From NCBI GenBank assembly GCA_934463165.1, contig CAKSJG010000004.1, positions 1 to 64,000 of the forward strand: 64,000 nt of DNA, written 5' to 3'. Position 1 is the stretch's first letter, and each line of letters starts with the position of its first letter. This stretch comes from an uncultured Clostridia bacterium (GTDB lineage: Bacteria > Bacillota > Clostridia > UMGS1810). Below the pieces are notes generated by a model. It was given only the letters and a program-made list of their open reading frames with translations, was not told the origin of the DNA and searched no databases. The position numbers and the translations under genes are program-made. Positions 45,540-54,555 of the stretch are shown piece after piece.

Positions 45540-47249
45540 ATGAAAAAAAGAAATATATTTTTTTTAATAACCGTTATAGTTGTATCTGCAGTGTTTATCT
45601 TTCCGACAATTACACAAAGGTTCGGAATTGAGCAGAAAAACAAAGTATACACATTATGCATTAATCTTGATAGCGTGAGTGAGTCATTCGGAAAAGCCGA
45701 TATTAAAGATATAATCCACAGATATGCCGAAAGCGGCTTTAATGCGGCTCTTGTTACGGATAGCGGCGCTGTTTTGCCGCAGTTTGACACGGTGTCGGTA
45801 AATGCAGCAAGATCCGAAGGATTAGACATAGCACTTTGCATATATGCTAATGATAATATAAGCAAAGAATACATATCGACTCTGAAATCAAAAATAAAAG
45901 ATACCGACGCAAAATATATCATGATAAAATCTAACCCCGAAAACAAAAACTTCAGACTCACATCCGATATTCAAAAAAGACTTTTTAATGTGATAAAAGA
46001 AACAGGAATAACCGCGGTTTTCGCTGAAAATAAAAACCAGATAGGCAACGAAATGCCGACGGACGCATATGAATATTTTAAAAGTTCGGACGGAAAAGTC
46101 CTCAGATCATATGAAACGAGGGAAGTAACCGACTGTACCGACAAGGAATATGACAGGACATACTTTGAAATGCTGAATTCCATACGAGAGAGAAACACAA
46201 AGTTCCTTTCGGTAAATCAGCTCAAAGATACCGAAAATACCGAATACAATGCCGAAAGGACAATACGCTCCGCAAAACGCTTCAAAGCAAAGATGTCTTC
46301 TTTAGGCTACACACCTTATGAAAATTCCGATATAAACGGCTACACCCCAAACACAAACAAAACAACGGCAGCATCGGTTTTTACAGCTGTGATGATGTGT
46401 CTTTACATATTAAATTCATTTATAAAAAAACAAAACATATATATTGACTTTTTATTCTTTTTCGGTGCAGCCGGTGCGGCGTGTGCATGCGTGTTTATCA
46501 TGCCTGATTCCCTTATTGCACTTTGCCCGACGGCATATGCCGTCGTAATGCCGTGCTTTTGCATAACATTCATATTTAATCTGACCGAAAAATTAAAATC
46601 AGTGGTTTCCGATTCAATGCTGTATGCAGCGGTATTTGCGCTCTCGGCGGCAATTACAATGCTGTGTGCACTTCCGCTTGCAGCAATGCTTTCAGGCTGG
46701 AATTACTATCTCGGAGAAAGCAGCTTCAGAGGAGTTAAACTTGCATTGATGTTTCCTGCCGTATACGGAGGAATTTATTCCTGTTTTGTATGCAAAAATA
46801 AATTCAATATAAAAAATATTAAAAACATGTCTCTAAGACATATGCTGATTTTTGCCGCATTCGTCTGCATAATCCTTGCATGCGCGTTTATTTATCTCAA
46901 AAGAAGCGGTGACAGTTCAATATCGCAGTTTGAAATAAAGCTCAGAAACCTTATGGCTGATATATTCCCCGTAAGACCGCGTACGAAAGATTTTCTGATC
47001 GCATGGCCGTGCTTGATGCTGACCGTATTTTGCGCAAAAAACAACGTATCAAAGAACTTGACTCTTTTATTTTCAATCGGTGCTTCTGTTCTTTTTGCGT
47101 CAATTACAAACAGCTTTTGCCACTCATTTACAGATATTTCTATAATATACACAAGAGTTGCATACGGCGCAGAGCTTGGTATTATAACATCGCTTATATG
47201 CCTTTTTGCCGCAGAAATAATACAAAAATACACATCAAGAAAACAATAA
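45540..47249 (+). CDS. DUF5693 family membrane protein
   Basis: 569 residues. One helix at the N-terminus (IFFLITVIVVSAVFIFP), an extracytoplasmic region to about residue 260 with a TIM-barrel-like start (INLDSVSESF, YAESGFNAALVTDSG), then about eight helices in the second half. The C-terminus is basic (QKYTSRKQ). The family is found next to csaB (polysaccharide pyruvyl transferase) in bacteria with SLH proteins, and this window is rich in SLH proteins. A part in attaching or exporting the pyruvylated wall polymer is therefore reasonable (inference). The ATG at 45540 has AAGGAG upstream. Confidence 0.82.
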   Translation: MKKRNIFFLITVIVVSAVFIFPTITQRFGIEQKNKVYTLCINLDSVSESFGKADIKDIIHRYAESGFNAALVTDSGAVLPQFDTVSVNAARSEGLDIALCIYANDNISKEYISTLKSKIKDTDAKYIMIKSNPENKNFRLTSDIQKRLFNVIKETGITAVFAENKNQIGNEMPTDAYEYFKSSDGKVLRSYETREVTDCTDKEYDRTYFEMLNSIRERNTKFLSVNQLKDTENTEYNAERTIRSAKRFKAKMSSLGYTPYENSDINGYTPNTNKTTAASVFTAVMMCLYILNSFIKKQNIYIDFLFFFGAAGAACACVFIMPDSLIALCPTAYAVVMPCFCITFIFNLTEKLKSVVSDSMLYAAVFALSAAITMLCALPLAAMLSGWNYYLGESSFRGVKLALMFPAVYGGIYSCFVCKNKFNIKNIKNMSLRHMLIFAAFVCIILACAFIYLKRSGDSSISQFEIKLRNLMADIFPVRPRTKDFLIAWPCLMLTVFCAKNNVSKNLTLLFSIGASVLFASITNSFCHSFTDISIIYTRVAYGAELGIITSLICLFAAEIIQKYTSRKQ

Positions 47250-47257
47250 CATATATT

Positions 47258-47294
47258 AATGAGCTGCAGCAATTTGGTATTGCTGCAGCTCATT
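47258..47294 (+). terminator. Hairpin after the DUF5693 gene
   Basis: Perfect 16 bp stem (AATGAGCTGCAGCAAT with its complement) around a 5-base loop, ten bases after the stop codon. The T-run is short (ATTTGAATT), so termination may be partial. Confidence 0.55.
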
Positions 47295-47319
47295 TGAATT
47301 ATATGCTTCGGATTACAAA

Positions 47320-47356
47320 ACAATCCCCCGAAAGCTTTACGCTTCCGAGGGATTGT
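47320..47356 (-). terminator. Terminator of the tRNA operon
   Basis: On the minus strand ACAATCCCTCGGAAGC pairs with GCTTTCGGGGGATTGT (one or two wobbles), followed by TTTTG. It lies eight bases after the tRNA-Phe gene. Confidence 0.75.
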
Positions 47357-47363
47357 CAATATA

Positions 47364-47436
47364 TGCCTCCGGGCGGAATCGAACCACCGACACGGGGATT
47401 TTCAGTCCCCTGCTCTACCGACTGAGCTACAGAGGC
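47364..47436 (-). tRNA. tRNA-Phe (GAA)
   Basis: 73 nt cloverleaf. Acceptor GCCTCTG pairs with CGGAGGC. Anticodon loop CTGAAAA gives GAA; T loop GGTTCGATTCC. The discriminator is A and no CCA is encoded. Confidence 0.97.
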
Positions 47437-47439
47437 ATA

Positions 47440-47513
47440 CGACCGAGAAGGGGTTCGAACCCTCGACCTCCAGCGTGACAGGCTGGCATTCTAACCAACT
47501 GAACTACTCGGCC
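47440..47513 (-). tRNA. tRNA-Asp (GTC)
   Basis: 74 nt. Acceptor GGCCGAG pairs with CTCGGTC (one G-T). Anticodon loop CTGTCAC gives GTC; T loop GGTTCGAACCC. Discriminator G as expected for Asp. Confidence 0.97.
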
Positions 47514-47520
47514 ATATGAA

Positions 47521-47593
47521 TGGGAACTATAGGGCTCGAACCTATGACCCTCTGCTTGTAAGGCAGATGCTCTCCCAGCTGAGCTAAGCTCCC
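47521..47593 (-). tRNA. tRNA-Val (TAC)
   Basis: 73 nt. Acceptor GGGAGCT pairs with AGTTCCC. Anticodon loop CTTACAA gives TAC; T loop GGTTCGAGCCC. Discriminator A. First gene of the three-tRNA transcript. Confidence 0.97.
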
Positions 47594-47625
47594 ATTTTTT
47601 GTCTTGCATTTTCAGCGACTTAATT

Positions 47626-47654
47626 ATTATAATACTTTTTTTGCAATATGTCAA
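47626..47654 (-). promoter_or_regulatory. Consensus promoter of the tRNA operon
   Basis: Minus strand TTGACA (47654-47649), 17 bases, TATAAT (47631-47626): a perfect vegetative promoter 33 bases before tRNA-Val. Confidence 0.85.
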
Positions 47655-47705
47655 GAGTTTTTTTGAAAAAATATGAAATTTTTTCAAAAATTTTTTTCAT
47701 TCATT

Positions 47706-47741
47706 AATAACGGCGGTTTCAGCAGGAAAACAGCCGTTATT
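47706..47741 (-). terminator. Hairpin at the end of the HAD gene
   Basis: AATAACGGC pairs with GCCGTTATT; the stem starts inside the stop codon of the phosphatase gene. The T-run after it is not immediate, so this is a weak call. Confidence 0.4.
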
Positions 47742-48396
47742 TTGCAAAATTAAATACTGCATCCGCAATTTCATTGGGAGAATCGGCAAGCATATCCGCA
47801 CCTCCGCAAAAAAGCTCGTCTTTTGTTCTGAATCCCCAGAGTACACCTATTGTATATATACCGGCATTTTTTCCCGTATGCATATCAACGTCCGTATCTC
47901 CTATGTACAGACATTCTTCTCTTTTTGCATTGAGCTCCGCAAGCAGATCATTAATGCCTTTCGGATTCGGCTTAAGCGGAACACCGTCACGTCCGCCGTG
48001 CACAATATCTATAAGATCACCGAGAAAGTTTTTTACGGCGCCCTTGGCTGCATAATCGGGTTTATTTGACAAAACCGCTGTTTTTACACCCGCAGCCTTA
48101 AGTTTTTCAAGCATTTCGCAGATGCCGTCATACGGCTTTGTAAGATAAGCAGTATCCGCATTGTAAGCATTATTGTAAAATTCAAATATTTCATCATACA
48201 TCGACTGCTTCGCATGCGCGTCTTTCATTATTCTTTCTATAAGCACTTTTGCTCCGTTGCCGCAATAATATCTGTAATTATCGACAGGAAGACTCTCAAG
48301 CCCGAATTTTTCAAGTGTATAATTGCCGTAATACGCTATTGTCGGGAGCGTGTTAAGCAACGTTCCGTCAAGGTCAAATATACAGTTTTTTATCAT
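47737..48396 (-). CDS. HAD-family phosphatase (phosphoglycolate phosphatase-like)
   Basis: About 219 residues. Motif I FDLDGTLLNT near the N-terminus with the Asp nucleophile, a helical cap to about 85, motif II VLSNK, motif III Lys in PLKPNP, and motif IV IGDTDVDMHTG. This is the Gph/PGP subfamily. The start is ambiguous: two ATG in a row at 48399 and 48396 have AGGTG close by, and the frame is open to an ATG at 48411 that directly follows the stop of the hydrolase gene. The substrate is not predictable. It is the last gene of the run hslO-hydrolase-phosphatase. Confidence 0.9.
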   Translation of the reverse strand: MIKNCIFDLDGTLLNTLPTIAYYGNYTLEKFGLESLPVDNYRYYCGNGAKVLIERIMKDAHAKQSMYDEIFEFYNNAYNADTAYLTKPYDGICEMLEKLKAAGVKTAVLSNKPDYAAKGAVKNFLGDLIDIVHGGRDGVPLKPNPKGINDLLAELNAKREECLYIGDTDVDMHTGKNAGIYTIGVLWGFRTKDELFCGGADMLADSPNEIADAVFNFAK

Positions 48397-48411
48397 CATG
48401 TACACCTGCAT

Positions 48412-49470
48412 TCATATATTTTTCAAATCGTTCGTCATCCGATCCACAAAATCGTCATCAACGTAAAATTCATGCGTTCCGTCAAAAACCTTCAGCTTTG
48501 CAAAATCATTTTTTTCGCCGACAATGCTTTCAAAACGCCCGAACTCTTTTTCGGCACTCTTAAAGTCAAAAAGCTCATCACCGGCGCCGACTTCTATATA
48601 CATCTTTCTCGGATATACAAGGCAAAGAACCTCTGCATCCAAAAATTTATGCGCAGAATTATCCCATACATAATCCGACCAGTCATATTTGCAGCGATCA
48701 TTAAAATGAGAGCAGGCAACAGCCGACTTTATGCGCGTATCACATGCAGCGGTGTAAAGCGTGTAGAATCCGCCGTATGAAAGCCCTGCCATACCGATTT
48801 TTTTCTTATCAACAAAGCTCTCTTTTTCAAGGCAGTCAAGCGCACACTGCATGCAATATATTTCTACGGAAGTTATACTCATTCCAAGCTGTTTCAGATC
48901 ATTGTCACGCGCTCTGCGCATTTTATCCTGCTCGGTTATCGGACCGTCTTTATCGGAGCATTTAAATCTTTTTACATCCCATAAAAGAAGCTGCGGCGCA
49001 AAAACGTTTACATCCTTTGAAACAATACGTTCTATCATTGAATTATAGTTCGCGCTGCCGCCTTCATAAAGCCCTGCCGCAAACTCCGGTGTGCCGAGAC
49101 CTCCGTGAGAAGCAATAACAAGCGGACGTTTTTTGCCGTCAGAGTGAACAAAGAGCATTCCGTAAAACGGTACGCATCCCAAAACCGTGATAAATACCCT
49201 GTAAATATCAATTCCGTTATCGGACGTCAAAAATTCTTTTTTCATTTCAAGATTTTCTTCTCTTTTTTCCGTAAGCGGAAATCCCAGCATTTTTTTATAT
49301 TCGGATCTGTAAGCCTCCGGATTATCAAAAATATCTTTTATATACTCATTGCGCAGTGCAGATGAAGCTTTTCTTTTATTCTCTATCAGTTTATCTATAC
49401 CGCTAAGATATTGCTCACGGTATTTATCTCCTATTGACGTATCTTCTCTGTAGTTAAACAAATTAATCAT
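48412..49470 (-). CDS. Alpha/beta hydrolase (acetyl xylan esterase/dienelactone hydrolase-like)
   Basis: About 352 residues without a signal peptide. An N-terminal helical part (residues 1-70) is followed by an alpha/beta hydrolase core: oxyanion region ASHGGLG, nucleophile elbow GLSYGG (near residue 225), Asp in GAGDELFDF (near 300) and His in DGTHEF (near 330). The layout recalls large cytoplasmic esterases of the acetyl xylan esterase type. The ATG at 49470 sits right against AGGAG, too close; a TTG at 49461, nine bases after AGGAG, is the better start. It overlaps or abuts the stop of hslO, so translation is coupled. Confidence 0.82.
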   Translation of the reverse strand: MINLFNYREDTSIGDKYREQYLSGIDKLIENKRKASSALRNEYIKDIFDNPEAYRSEYKKMLGFPLTEKREENLEMKKEFLTSDNGIDIYRVFITVLGCVPFYGMLFVHSDGKKRPLVIASHGGLGTPEFAAGLYEGGSANYNSMIERIVSKDVNVFAPQLLLWDVKRFKCSDKDGPITEQDKMRRARDNDLKQLGMSITSVEIYCMQCALDCLEKESFVDKKKIGMAGLSYGGFYTLYTAACDTRIKSAVACSHFNDRCKYDWSDYVWDNSAHKFLDAEVLCLVYPRKMYIEVGAGDELFDFKSAEKEFGRFESIVGEKNDFAKLKVFDGTHEFYVDDDFVDRMTNDLKNI

Positions 49471-50356
49471 CTCCTGTTTTTAATTCGTTAAGAATATTTT
49501 CAAGCTCTTCTTTATCAAATTCATATTTCTCTGGGCAAAATTGACAGCAAAGCTCCGCTTTTCCGTCCTCATTTATAATATCTTCTATTTCTTTTGCACC
49601 GATTGATTTAAGCACTTTCCTGACTCTCTCACGTGTGCATCCGCATTTATATGATATTTCGTGTTTTTCGGTAAAATGAAAATCAAAACCGTCTAAAGCA
49701 ACCTTTATTATCTCTTCCGCATTCATACCGGATTCAAGCATGGATGTTACGGAGGTTATATTTTTTATATTTTCTTCAAGACATGATATATCTTCTTCCT
49801 TTGCCTCGGGCATAACCTGAATTATCATACCTCCGGCATTTTTTATTGATAAATCTCTGTCAACAAGCACACCGAGCGCAACGACGGACGGCACCTGCTC
49901 ACTTACCGCATAATACTTTGCAATATCATCGCCGACCTCTCCGCTTACAAGCGGAATTTTACCGATATACGGTTCTTTTAGTCCAAGATCGGTTATAACG
50001 GTTAAAAATCCGTCTGTTCCGACAGCCCTGCCGACATCAAGCTTACCCTTTGAATTCAGCTCCATATCGATATTCGGATTATCAACATATCCCTTAACGC
50101 TAAAATCAGACCCCGAAACCGCCACAACTCTGCCGAGAGGCCCACCGCCCGTCAGCTGCAGAGTTATCAGATCCCTCTCTCCTTTAAGCATGGATCCCAT
50201 AATAACCGCGGCAGTAAGCAGTCTGCCGAGAGCCGCAGAAGCAACAGGTGACAAAGAATGAAATTCGCGTGCCGTATCCACGGTATTTTTACTTATGCAT
50301 CCGAATGCCCTTACAGACCCGTCATCGGTCACGGCCCTTATTATATAATCTCTCAT
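49463..50356 (-). CDS. hslO: Hsp33 redox-regulated chaperone
   Basis: 297 residues, normal length. N-terminal core (DYIIRAVTDDGSVRAFG, LTGGGPLGRVVAVS) and C-terminal zinc switch with the four cysteines CGC (near 238) and CQFC (near 272). Under oxidative stress zinc is lost, disulfides form and the protein becomes an active holdase in the cytoplasm. The ATG at 50356 has CGGAGG upstream. Confidence 0.97.
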   Translation of the reverse strand: MRDYIIRAVTDDGSVRAFGCISKNTVDTAREFHSLSPVASAALGRLLTAAVIMGSMLKGERDLITLQLTGGGPLGRVVAVSGSDFSVKGYVDNPNIDMELNSKGKLDVGRAVGTDGFLTVITDLGLKEPYIGKIPLVSGEVGDDIAKYYAVSEQVPSVVALGVLVDRDLSIKNAGGMIIQVMPEAKEEDISCLEENIKNITSVTSMLESGMNAEEIIKVALDGFDFHFTEKHEISYKCGCTRERVRKVLKSIGAKEIEDIINEDGKAELCCQFCPEKYEFDKEELENILNELKTGDD

Positions 50357-50410
50357 ATTATTCCTCCGAAAAAGATTGTTCGTATATTTACAACTAATTC
50401 ATTATACACG

Positions 50411-50447
50411 AAAACACGGCGAATATCAAGTCTTTTCGCCGTGTTTT
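50411..50447. terminator. Bidirectional terminator between oadA and hslO
   Basis: Stem ACACGGCGAA with TTCGCCGTGT, T-runs on both sides (seven T on the plus strand, TTTT on the minus). It ends the decarboxylase operon, which runs on the minus strand. Confidence 0.8.
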
Positions 50448-50468
50448 TTTGCATATTGAGACATTTTG

Positions 50469-51866
50469 TCAGGATAAATCCTGAACAAATATTTCACGTG
50501 TCTGCTCTGCCGCTTTCTGTTCTGGAGTTTTGTCTCTCTCTTCAAAGAATTTACGTGCAACCTGCGGGAAAAGTGCGTAGCTTAATACATCCTCTTCACA
50601 TTTTGCAACGTCTGCAGATTCTTTTCTGTATTTTTCAAGCTCCGGTTCGATAAGATCAGCCGGTCTTACGGTAATAACCTCGTCATCGCCGATAGCTTTC
50701 TTTCTTACTTCTTCATTAACCTCTCCCGGAAGCTGACCGTATTCACCGCGAAGAAGTCCCTTTGATTCTTTGGTAATCATCTTGTATCTCTCACCGGAGA
50801 GAACATTGAGAACAGCCTGAGTACCTACAATCTGACTTGTCGGAGTAACAAGCGGAGGATATCCGAAATCTTTACGTACTCTCGGTACTTCAGCAAGAAC
50901 CTCATAGTATTTATCTTCAGCATTGTTCTGCTTAAGCTGAGATATAAGATTTGAAAGCATACCGCCCGGAACCTGATAAAGGAGTGTATTCGGGTCAACA
51001 TTTAACACCTTAGGATCAAGATTGCCCCTATTCTTGAGCTCATCGGCAACCTTGCGGAAATGTGCGGCAATGTCTGCAAGTTTTTTAAGGTCAAGGCCCG
51101 TATCTCTGTCTGTTCCTTTCAAAGTTGCAACCAGGGATTCCGTAGCCGGATTGCTTGTTCCGTTCGCAAGCGGAGAAAGAGCACAGTCAACAATATCAAC
51201 ACCTGCACGGCATGCCATCAGGTTTGTCATATCTCCCGTACCCGATGTATTATGGGTATGAAGGTGAATCGGAACACCGACATTTTCTTTAAGCTTTTTC
51301 ACAAGCTCATACGCATCATACGGCAGAAGAAGATTTGCCATGTCTTTGATACAAATTGTATCGGCACCCATTTTTTCAAGTGTACATGCAAGCTTTACAA
51401 AATAGTCGAGATTATGAACGGGACTTGTAGTATAGCTGATTGCCGCCTCGCACATTCCACCGTATTCTTTAACAAATTTGATTGCGGACTCAAGGTTTCT
51501 CGGGTCATTAAGCGCATCAAATACACGGACAACATCAATACCGTTTTCTATTGACTTTTTACAGAATGCCTCAACAACATCATCGGCATAATGCTTGTAT
51601 CCCAAAATGTTCTGACCTCTGAAAAGCATCTGAAGCTTTGTTTTGGGCATGTGTTTTTTGAGAGTACGAAGTCTCTCCCACGGATCCTCATTTAAAAATC
51701 TCATGCATGAGTCAAATGTTGCTCCGCCCCAGCATTCAATTGACCAATAACCGACACTGTCAAGAAGTTCAAGAGCGGGAAGCATATCCTCTATCTTCAT
51801 TCTTGTGGCAGCCTGTGATTGGTGAGCATCCCTTAATATGGTATCTGTTATATATAATTTTGACAT
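50469..51866 (-). CDS. oadA: Na+-pumping decarboxylase alpha subunit (oxaloacetate decarboxylase carboxyltransferase)
   Basis: 465 residues: the carboxyltransferase part only, without the biotin domain, which is a separate gene here. DTILRDAHQSQAATRM opens the HMGL-like TIM barrel, with metal and substrate residues in IECWGGATFD, LFRGQNILGY and the HLHTHNTSGTGDM metal box near 210. KD in ICIKDMANLL carries the lysine. The PYC/OadA post-barrel domain follows (VPGGMLSNLISQL). It moves CO2 from oxaloacetate, or another 2-oxoacid, to biotin in the cytoplasm. Last gene of the operon. Confidence 0.95.
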   Translation of the reverse strand: MSKLYITDTILRDAHQSQAATRMKIEDMLPALELLDSVGYWSIECWGGATFDSCMRFLNEDPWERLRTLKKHMPKTKLQMLFRGQNILGYKHYADDVVEAFCKKSIENGIDVVRVFDALNDPRNLESAIKFVKEYGGMCEAAISYTTSPVHNLDYFVKLACTLEKMGADTICIKDMANLLLPYDAYELVKKLKENVGVPIHLHTHNTSGTGDMTNLMACRAGVDIVDCALSPLANGTSNPATESLVATLKGTDRDTGLDLKKLADIAAHFRKVADELKNRGNLDPKVLNVDPNTLLYQVPGGMLSNLISQLKQNNAEDKYYEVLAEVPRVRKDFGYPPLVTPTSQIVGTQAVLNVLSGERYKMITKESKGLLRGEYGQLPGEVNEEVRKKAIGDDEVITVRPADLIEPELEKYRKESADVAKCEEDVLSYALFPQVARKFFEERDKTPEQKAAEQTREIFVQDLS

Positions 51867-51893
51867 ATTGGTTCACAGCCTTTCCGAATTTTA

Positions 51894-53564
51894 TTATTTT
51901 GCTATCATTGCTATAAGAGCGCCGGCTGCAATTGCAGATCCGATAACGCCTGCAACGTTCGGTCCCATTGCGTGCATAAGAAGAAAGTTGCCCGGGTTTT
52001 CTTCCTGACCGACCTTCTGCGAAACTCTGGCAGCCATGGGAACAGCCGAAACACCGGCAGAACCGATGAGCGGATTAACCTTATTTTTGCAAAACAGGTT
52101 CATAAGCTTTGCAAGAAGAACACCGCAAGCGGTTGCAACGCCGAATGCAACAACACCCATTACGATAATTTTTATTGTCTGTACCGAAAGGAATGTTGAA
52201 GCCGTTGCCGTAGCACCGACAGATATTCCGAGGAATATTGTTACAATATTCATAAGTTCATTCTGAACAGTCTTTGAAAGTCTCTCGCATACTCCGCTTT
52301 CTTTAATAAAGTTACCGAGCATAAGGCATCCGATAAGAGCTGCTGCCGAAGGAACAAGAAGCGCAACAAAAACAGTAACAACTATAGGGAATATAATCTT
52401 TTCCGTCTTTGAAACTTCTCTCAAAGCTTTCATCTCGATCTGACGTTCTTTCTTTGTTGTGAGAGCCTTCATGATAGGCGGCTGAATTACCGGTACAAGA
52501 GCCATGTATGAATAAGCGGCTACGGCTATAGGTCCTAAAAGGTGCGGAGCAAGTCTTGTTGTTACAAAAATTGCCGTCGGGCCGTCGGCTCCGCCGATTA
52601 TACCTATTGATCCTGCTTCAGCAGGTGTGAAGCCAAGGTATCTTGCTGCAAGATATGTAGCAAAAATTCCGCCCTGAGCCGCCGCACCGAGAAGAAGACT
52701 TTTCGGGTTTGCTATAAGCGGACCAAAATCAGTCATTGCTCCTACGCCGACAAATATAAGGCAGGGATAAATTCCGAGTTTAACTCCGAGGTAAAGATAA
52801 TCTATAAGACCCGGTGTAATCGCGTTTGTTGCTGCAAACAGATTCCAATGAGCATGACCGTTTGCAAAAAGTGCTTCATGGAACATATCTGCGCCCATAA
52901 GGTTTGTGAGCAGCATACCGAAAGCTATCGGCAAAAGTAAAAGCGGCTCAAACTGCTTTACAATTGCAAGATAGAAAAGTACGCACGCTATAACTATCAT
53001 AAGAATAGATTTCCAATCTGTAATCGAAAATCCTGTCTGTTTCAAAAAGTTTACAACCGCCTCAAGCTTTGAAGTTTCAACTTCGTTTAAAATATTCGCG
53101 GTTTCTGTCTGATAAAGATGATATCCCTCCGTTGCGTTTATAACGGATGTATCGCCGGTATATGCAATTTTTGCATTTATTACCGGGGTTGTTTCTGCAG
53201 AAGTATTTACCTTTATTACGACTTTCTTTTCGCCGCCTGCTTCGATTTTATCAAATACAACAAGCATCTGTGTATTGTCTTCGGACACGCGGACCATCTG
53301 ACCGTAATTGCTGTTTTCATCTACAACAAAAGTATTTTCTTTGCCTTCAAATTCAAGACTCATCTGTGAGCTCTCAACATCAAAGGTTTTTCTGTTGGCA
53401 ACAGTGACGGATACTTCGCTTTTACTTGCGTCAAGTGTTGCCTCTTTAACATATAAAGTACTGTCCTTTGCATCTACCTTTTCAAAATCTGCCGCAAAAC
53501 ATACACATGCGTTGAGACAAAGTATAAGGCAGAGTACAAGAACAGAAATAATTTTCTTTTTCAT
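51894..53564 (-). CDS. oadB: Na+-pumping decarboxylase beta subunit with secreted N-terminal extension
   Basis: 556 residues; typical OadB has 370-430. From about residue 180 it is a standard OadB: eleven or so membrane segments (EPLLLLPIAFGMLLTNL, YPCLIFVGVGAMTDFGPL) with the Na+/carboxybiotin sites GSIGIIGGADGPTAIF and GNFIKESGVCERLS, and the end MGPNVAGVIGSAIAAG. Ahead of this are a clear signal peptide (IISVLVLCLILCLNACVCFA) and about 130 residues of Ig-like beta strands (SEVSVTVANRKTFDVESSQM, EAGGEKKVVIKVNT). The extension would sit outside the membrane. The start at 53564 has GGAGG upstream, so it is translated. Confidence 0.93.
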   Translation of the reverse strand: MKKKIISVLVLCLILCLNACVCFAADFEKVDAKDSTLYVKEATLDASKSEVSVTVANRKTFDVESSQMSLEFEGKENTFVVDENSNYGQMVRVSEDNTQMLVVFDKIEAGGEKKVVIKVNTSAETTPVINAKIAYTGDTSVINATEGYHLYQTETANILNEVETSKLEAVVNFLKQTGFSITDWKSILMIVIACVLFYLAIVKQFEPLLLLPIAFGMLLTNLMGADMFHEALFANGHAHWNLFAATNAITPGLIDYLYLGVKLGIYPCLIFVGVGAMTDFGPLIANPKSLLLGAAAQGGIFATYLAARYLGFTPAEAGSIGIIGGADGPTAIFVTTRLAPHLLGPIAVAAYSYMALVPVIQPPIMKALTTKKERQIEMKALREVSKTEKIIFPIVVTVFVALLVPSAAALIGCLMLGNFIKESGVCERLSKTVQNELMNIVTIFLGISVGATATASTFLSVQTIKIIVMGVVAFGVATACGVLLAKLMNLFCKNKVNPLIGSAGVSAVPMAARVSQKVGQEENPGNFLLMHAMGPNVAGVIGSAIAAGALIAMIAK

Positions 53565-53588
53565 TTCTATTCCTCCGCTGATCTCTGA

Positions 53589-53957
53589 TTATTTAAGTGT
53601 ACAAAGAACGGTTCCGTTAGATACGGCCGCGCCCTGCTGAACGCATACGGAGGTAACAACACCGTCGTTTGCAGCCATGATTTCGTTTTCCATCTTCATA
53701 GCTTCAAGAATAAAGAGTACCTGACCCTTTTTAACGCTGTCGCCTGCTTTTACGTTTACCGAAAGGATTGTACCCTGCATAGGAGCTTTAACTTCGCTGC
53801 CTTCACCCGGAGCTGCTGCGGATGCCGGTGCGGGTGCTGCTGCCGGTGCCGGTGCTGCCGCGGAAGCTGCTTTTGCCTGTGCTGCTTCTTCATCACTGAT
53901 AAGTTCTATACCGATAACATATTCGGTACCGTTAACATTTACTTTGTAATTTTTCAT
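53589..53957 (-). CDS. Biotin carboxyl carrier protein of the decarboxylase
   Basis: 122 residues from the ATG at 53957 (AGGAG ten bases upstream); a TTG three codons earlier is too close to the site. An N-terminal OadA-type tail domain (MKNYKVNVNGTEYVIGIEL) is followed by an Ala/Pro linker of about 30 residues (AAPAPAAAPAP), then the biotinyl domain with the attachment site EAMKMENEI. It carries CO2 between the alpha and beta subunits. Confidence 0.95.
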   Translation of the reverse strand: MKNYKVNVNGTEYVIGIELISDEEAAQAKAASAAAPAPAAAPAPASAAAPGEGSEVKAPMQGTILSVNVKAGDSVKKGQVLFILEAMKMENEIMAANDGVVTSVCVQQGAAVSNGTVLCTLK

Positions 53958-54032
53958 AATCTTCAAACTCCTTTTTGTTTTGTTTGGACAGAAACGCTAT
54001 GATGCATACTGTCTGACTTATTGTAATAAAAA

Positions 54033-54326
54033 CTATGCTCTTTTAAAAGATACTACTCTGATGTTTTTAACATCCGTGCCGTTTTCTTCGGCAATAACAG
54101 CGCATGCTGCGGCGATAATCTCCTGCTTATTCGCTATCGGAGCAGCGGCTGAAGAATTCTGAGTATTAACGGGTGCTGCCGACAAAGATGAATTCTGTTC
54201 TTTACCATTGGCATCAAGACCGAGAGCCTTACATATAAAACTTACTATGTAGCACAAAACAATAATACAGATAAGTCCGCAAAAAACCGTACCCATTCCG
54301 AGAACACATACAAACCAGTTAGCCAT
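54033..54326 (-). CDS. Decarboxylase gamma subunit (OadG family)
   Basis: 97 residues. One membrane helix (FVCVLGMGTVFCGLICIIVL), a polar Ser/Ala/Asn-rich linker, and a C-terminal segment (EIIAAACAVIAEENGTDVKN) with a basic end. This is the usual layout of small OadG subunits, which tie alpha and beta together. The ATG at 54326 has GGAGGA upstream. First gene of the operon. Confidence 0.88.
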   Translation of the reverse strand: MANWFVCVLGMGTVFCGLICIIVLCYIVSFICKALGLDANGKEQNSSLSAAPVNTQNSSAAAPIANKQEIIAAACAVIAEENGTDVKNIRVVSFKRA

Positions 54327-54555
54327 TTAAGGTTCCTCCTTCCGTAAAATAGATATACCAAAGCATCATTTAAAACAAACAATGCTCAACTTTTGCCTTA
54401 TTTCTCTTATTCTACGTCTTCGCCTTTTTTCCTCTTTTTTTTTTAAGTTTATTATAAATTTATGAAATTTTTTTGTTTGCTCGGATTTTTTTGTGCTTTT
54501 TTTCTGTTTATACCATATTAAATTCCATTTCCGTGTGCTTAAGCATGCGCGATAA

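Noticed and set aside
47427..47687. Open frame of 86 codons on the minus strand (SSAGRASALQAEGHRFEPYS type)
   Set aside because: It only reads through the tRNA-Val and tRNA-Asp genes; this peptide is a well-known false product of tRNA sequence.
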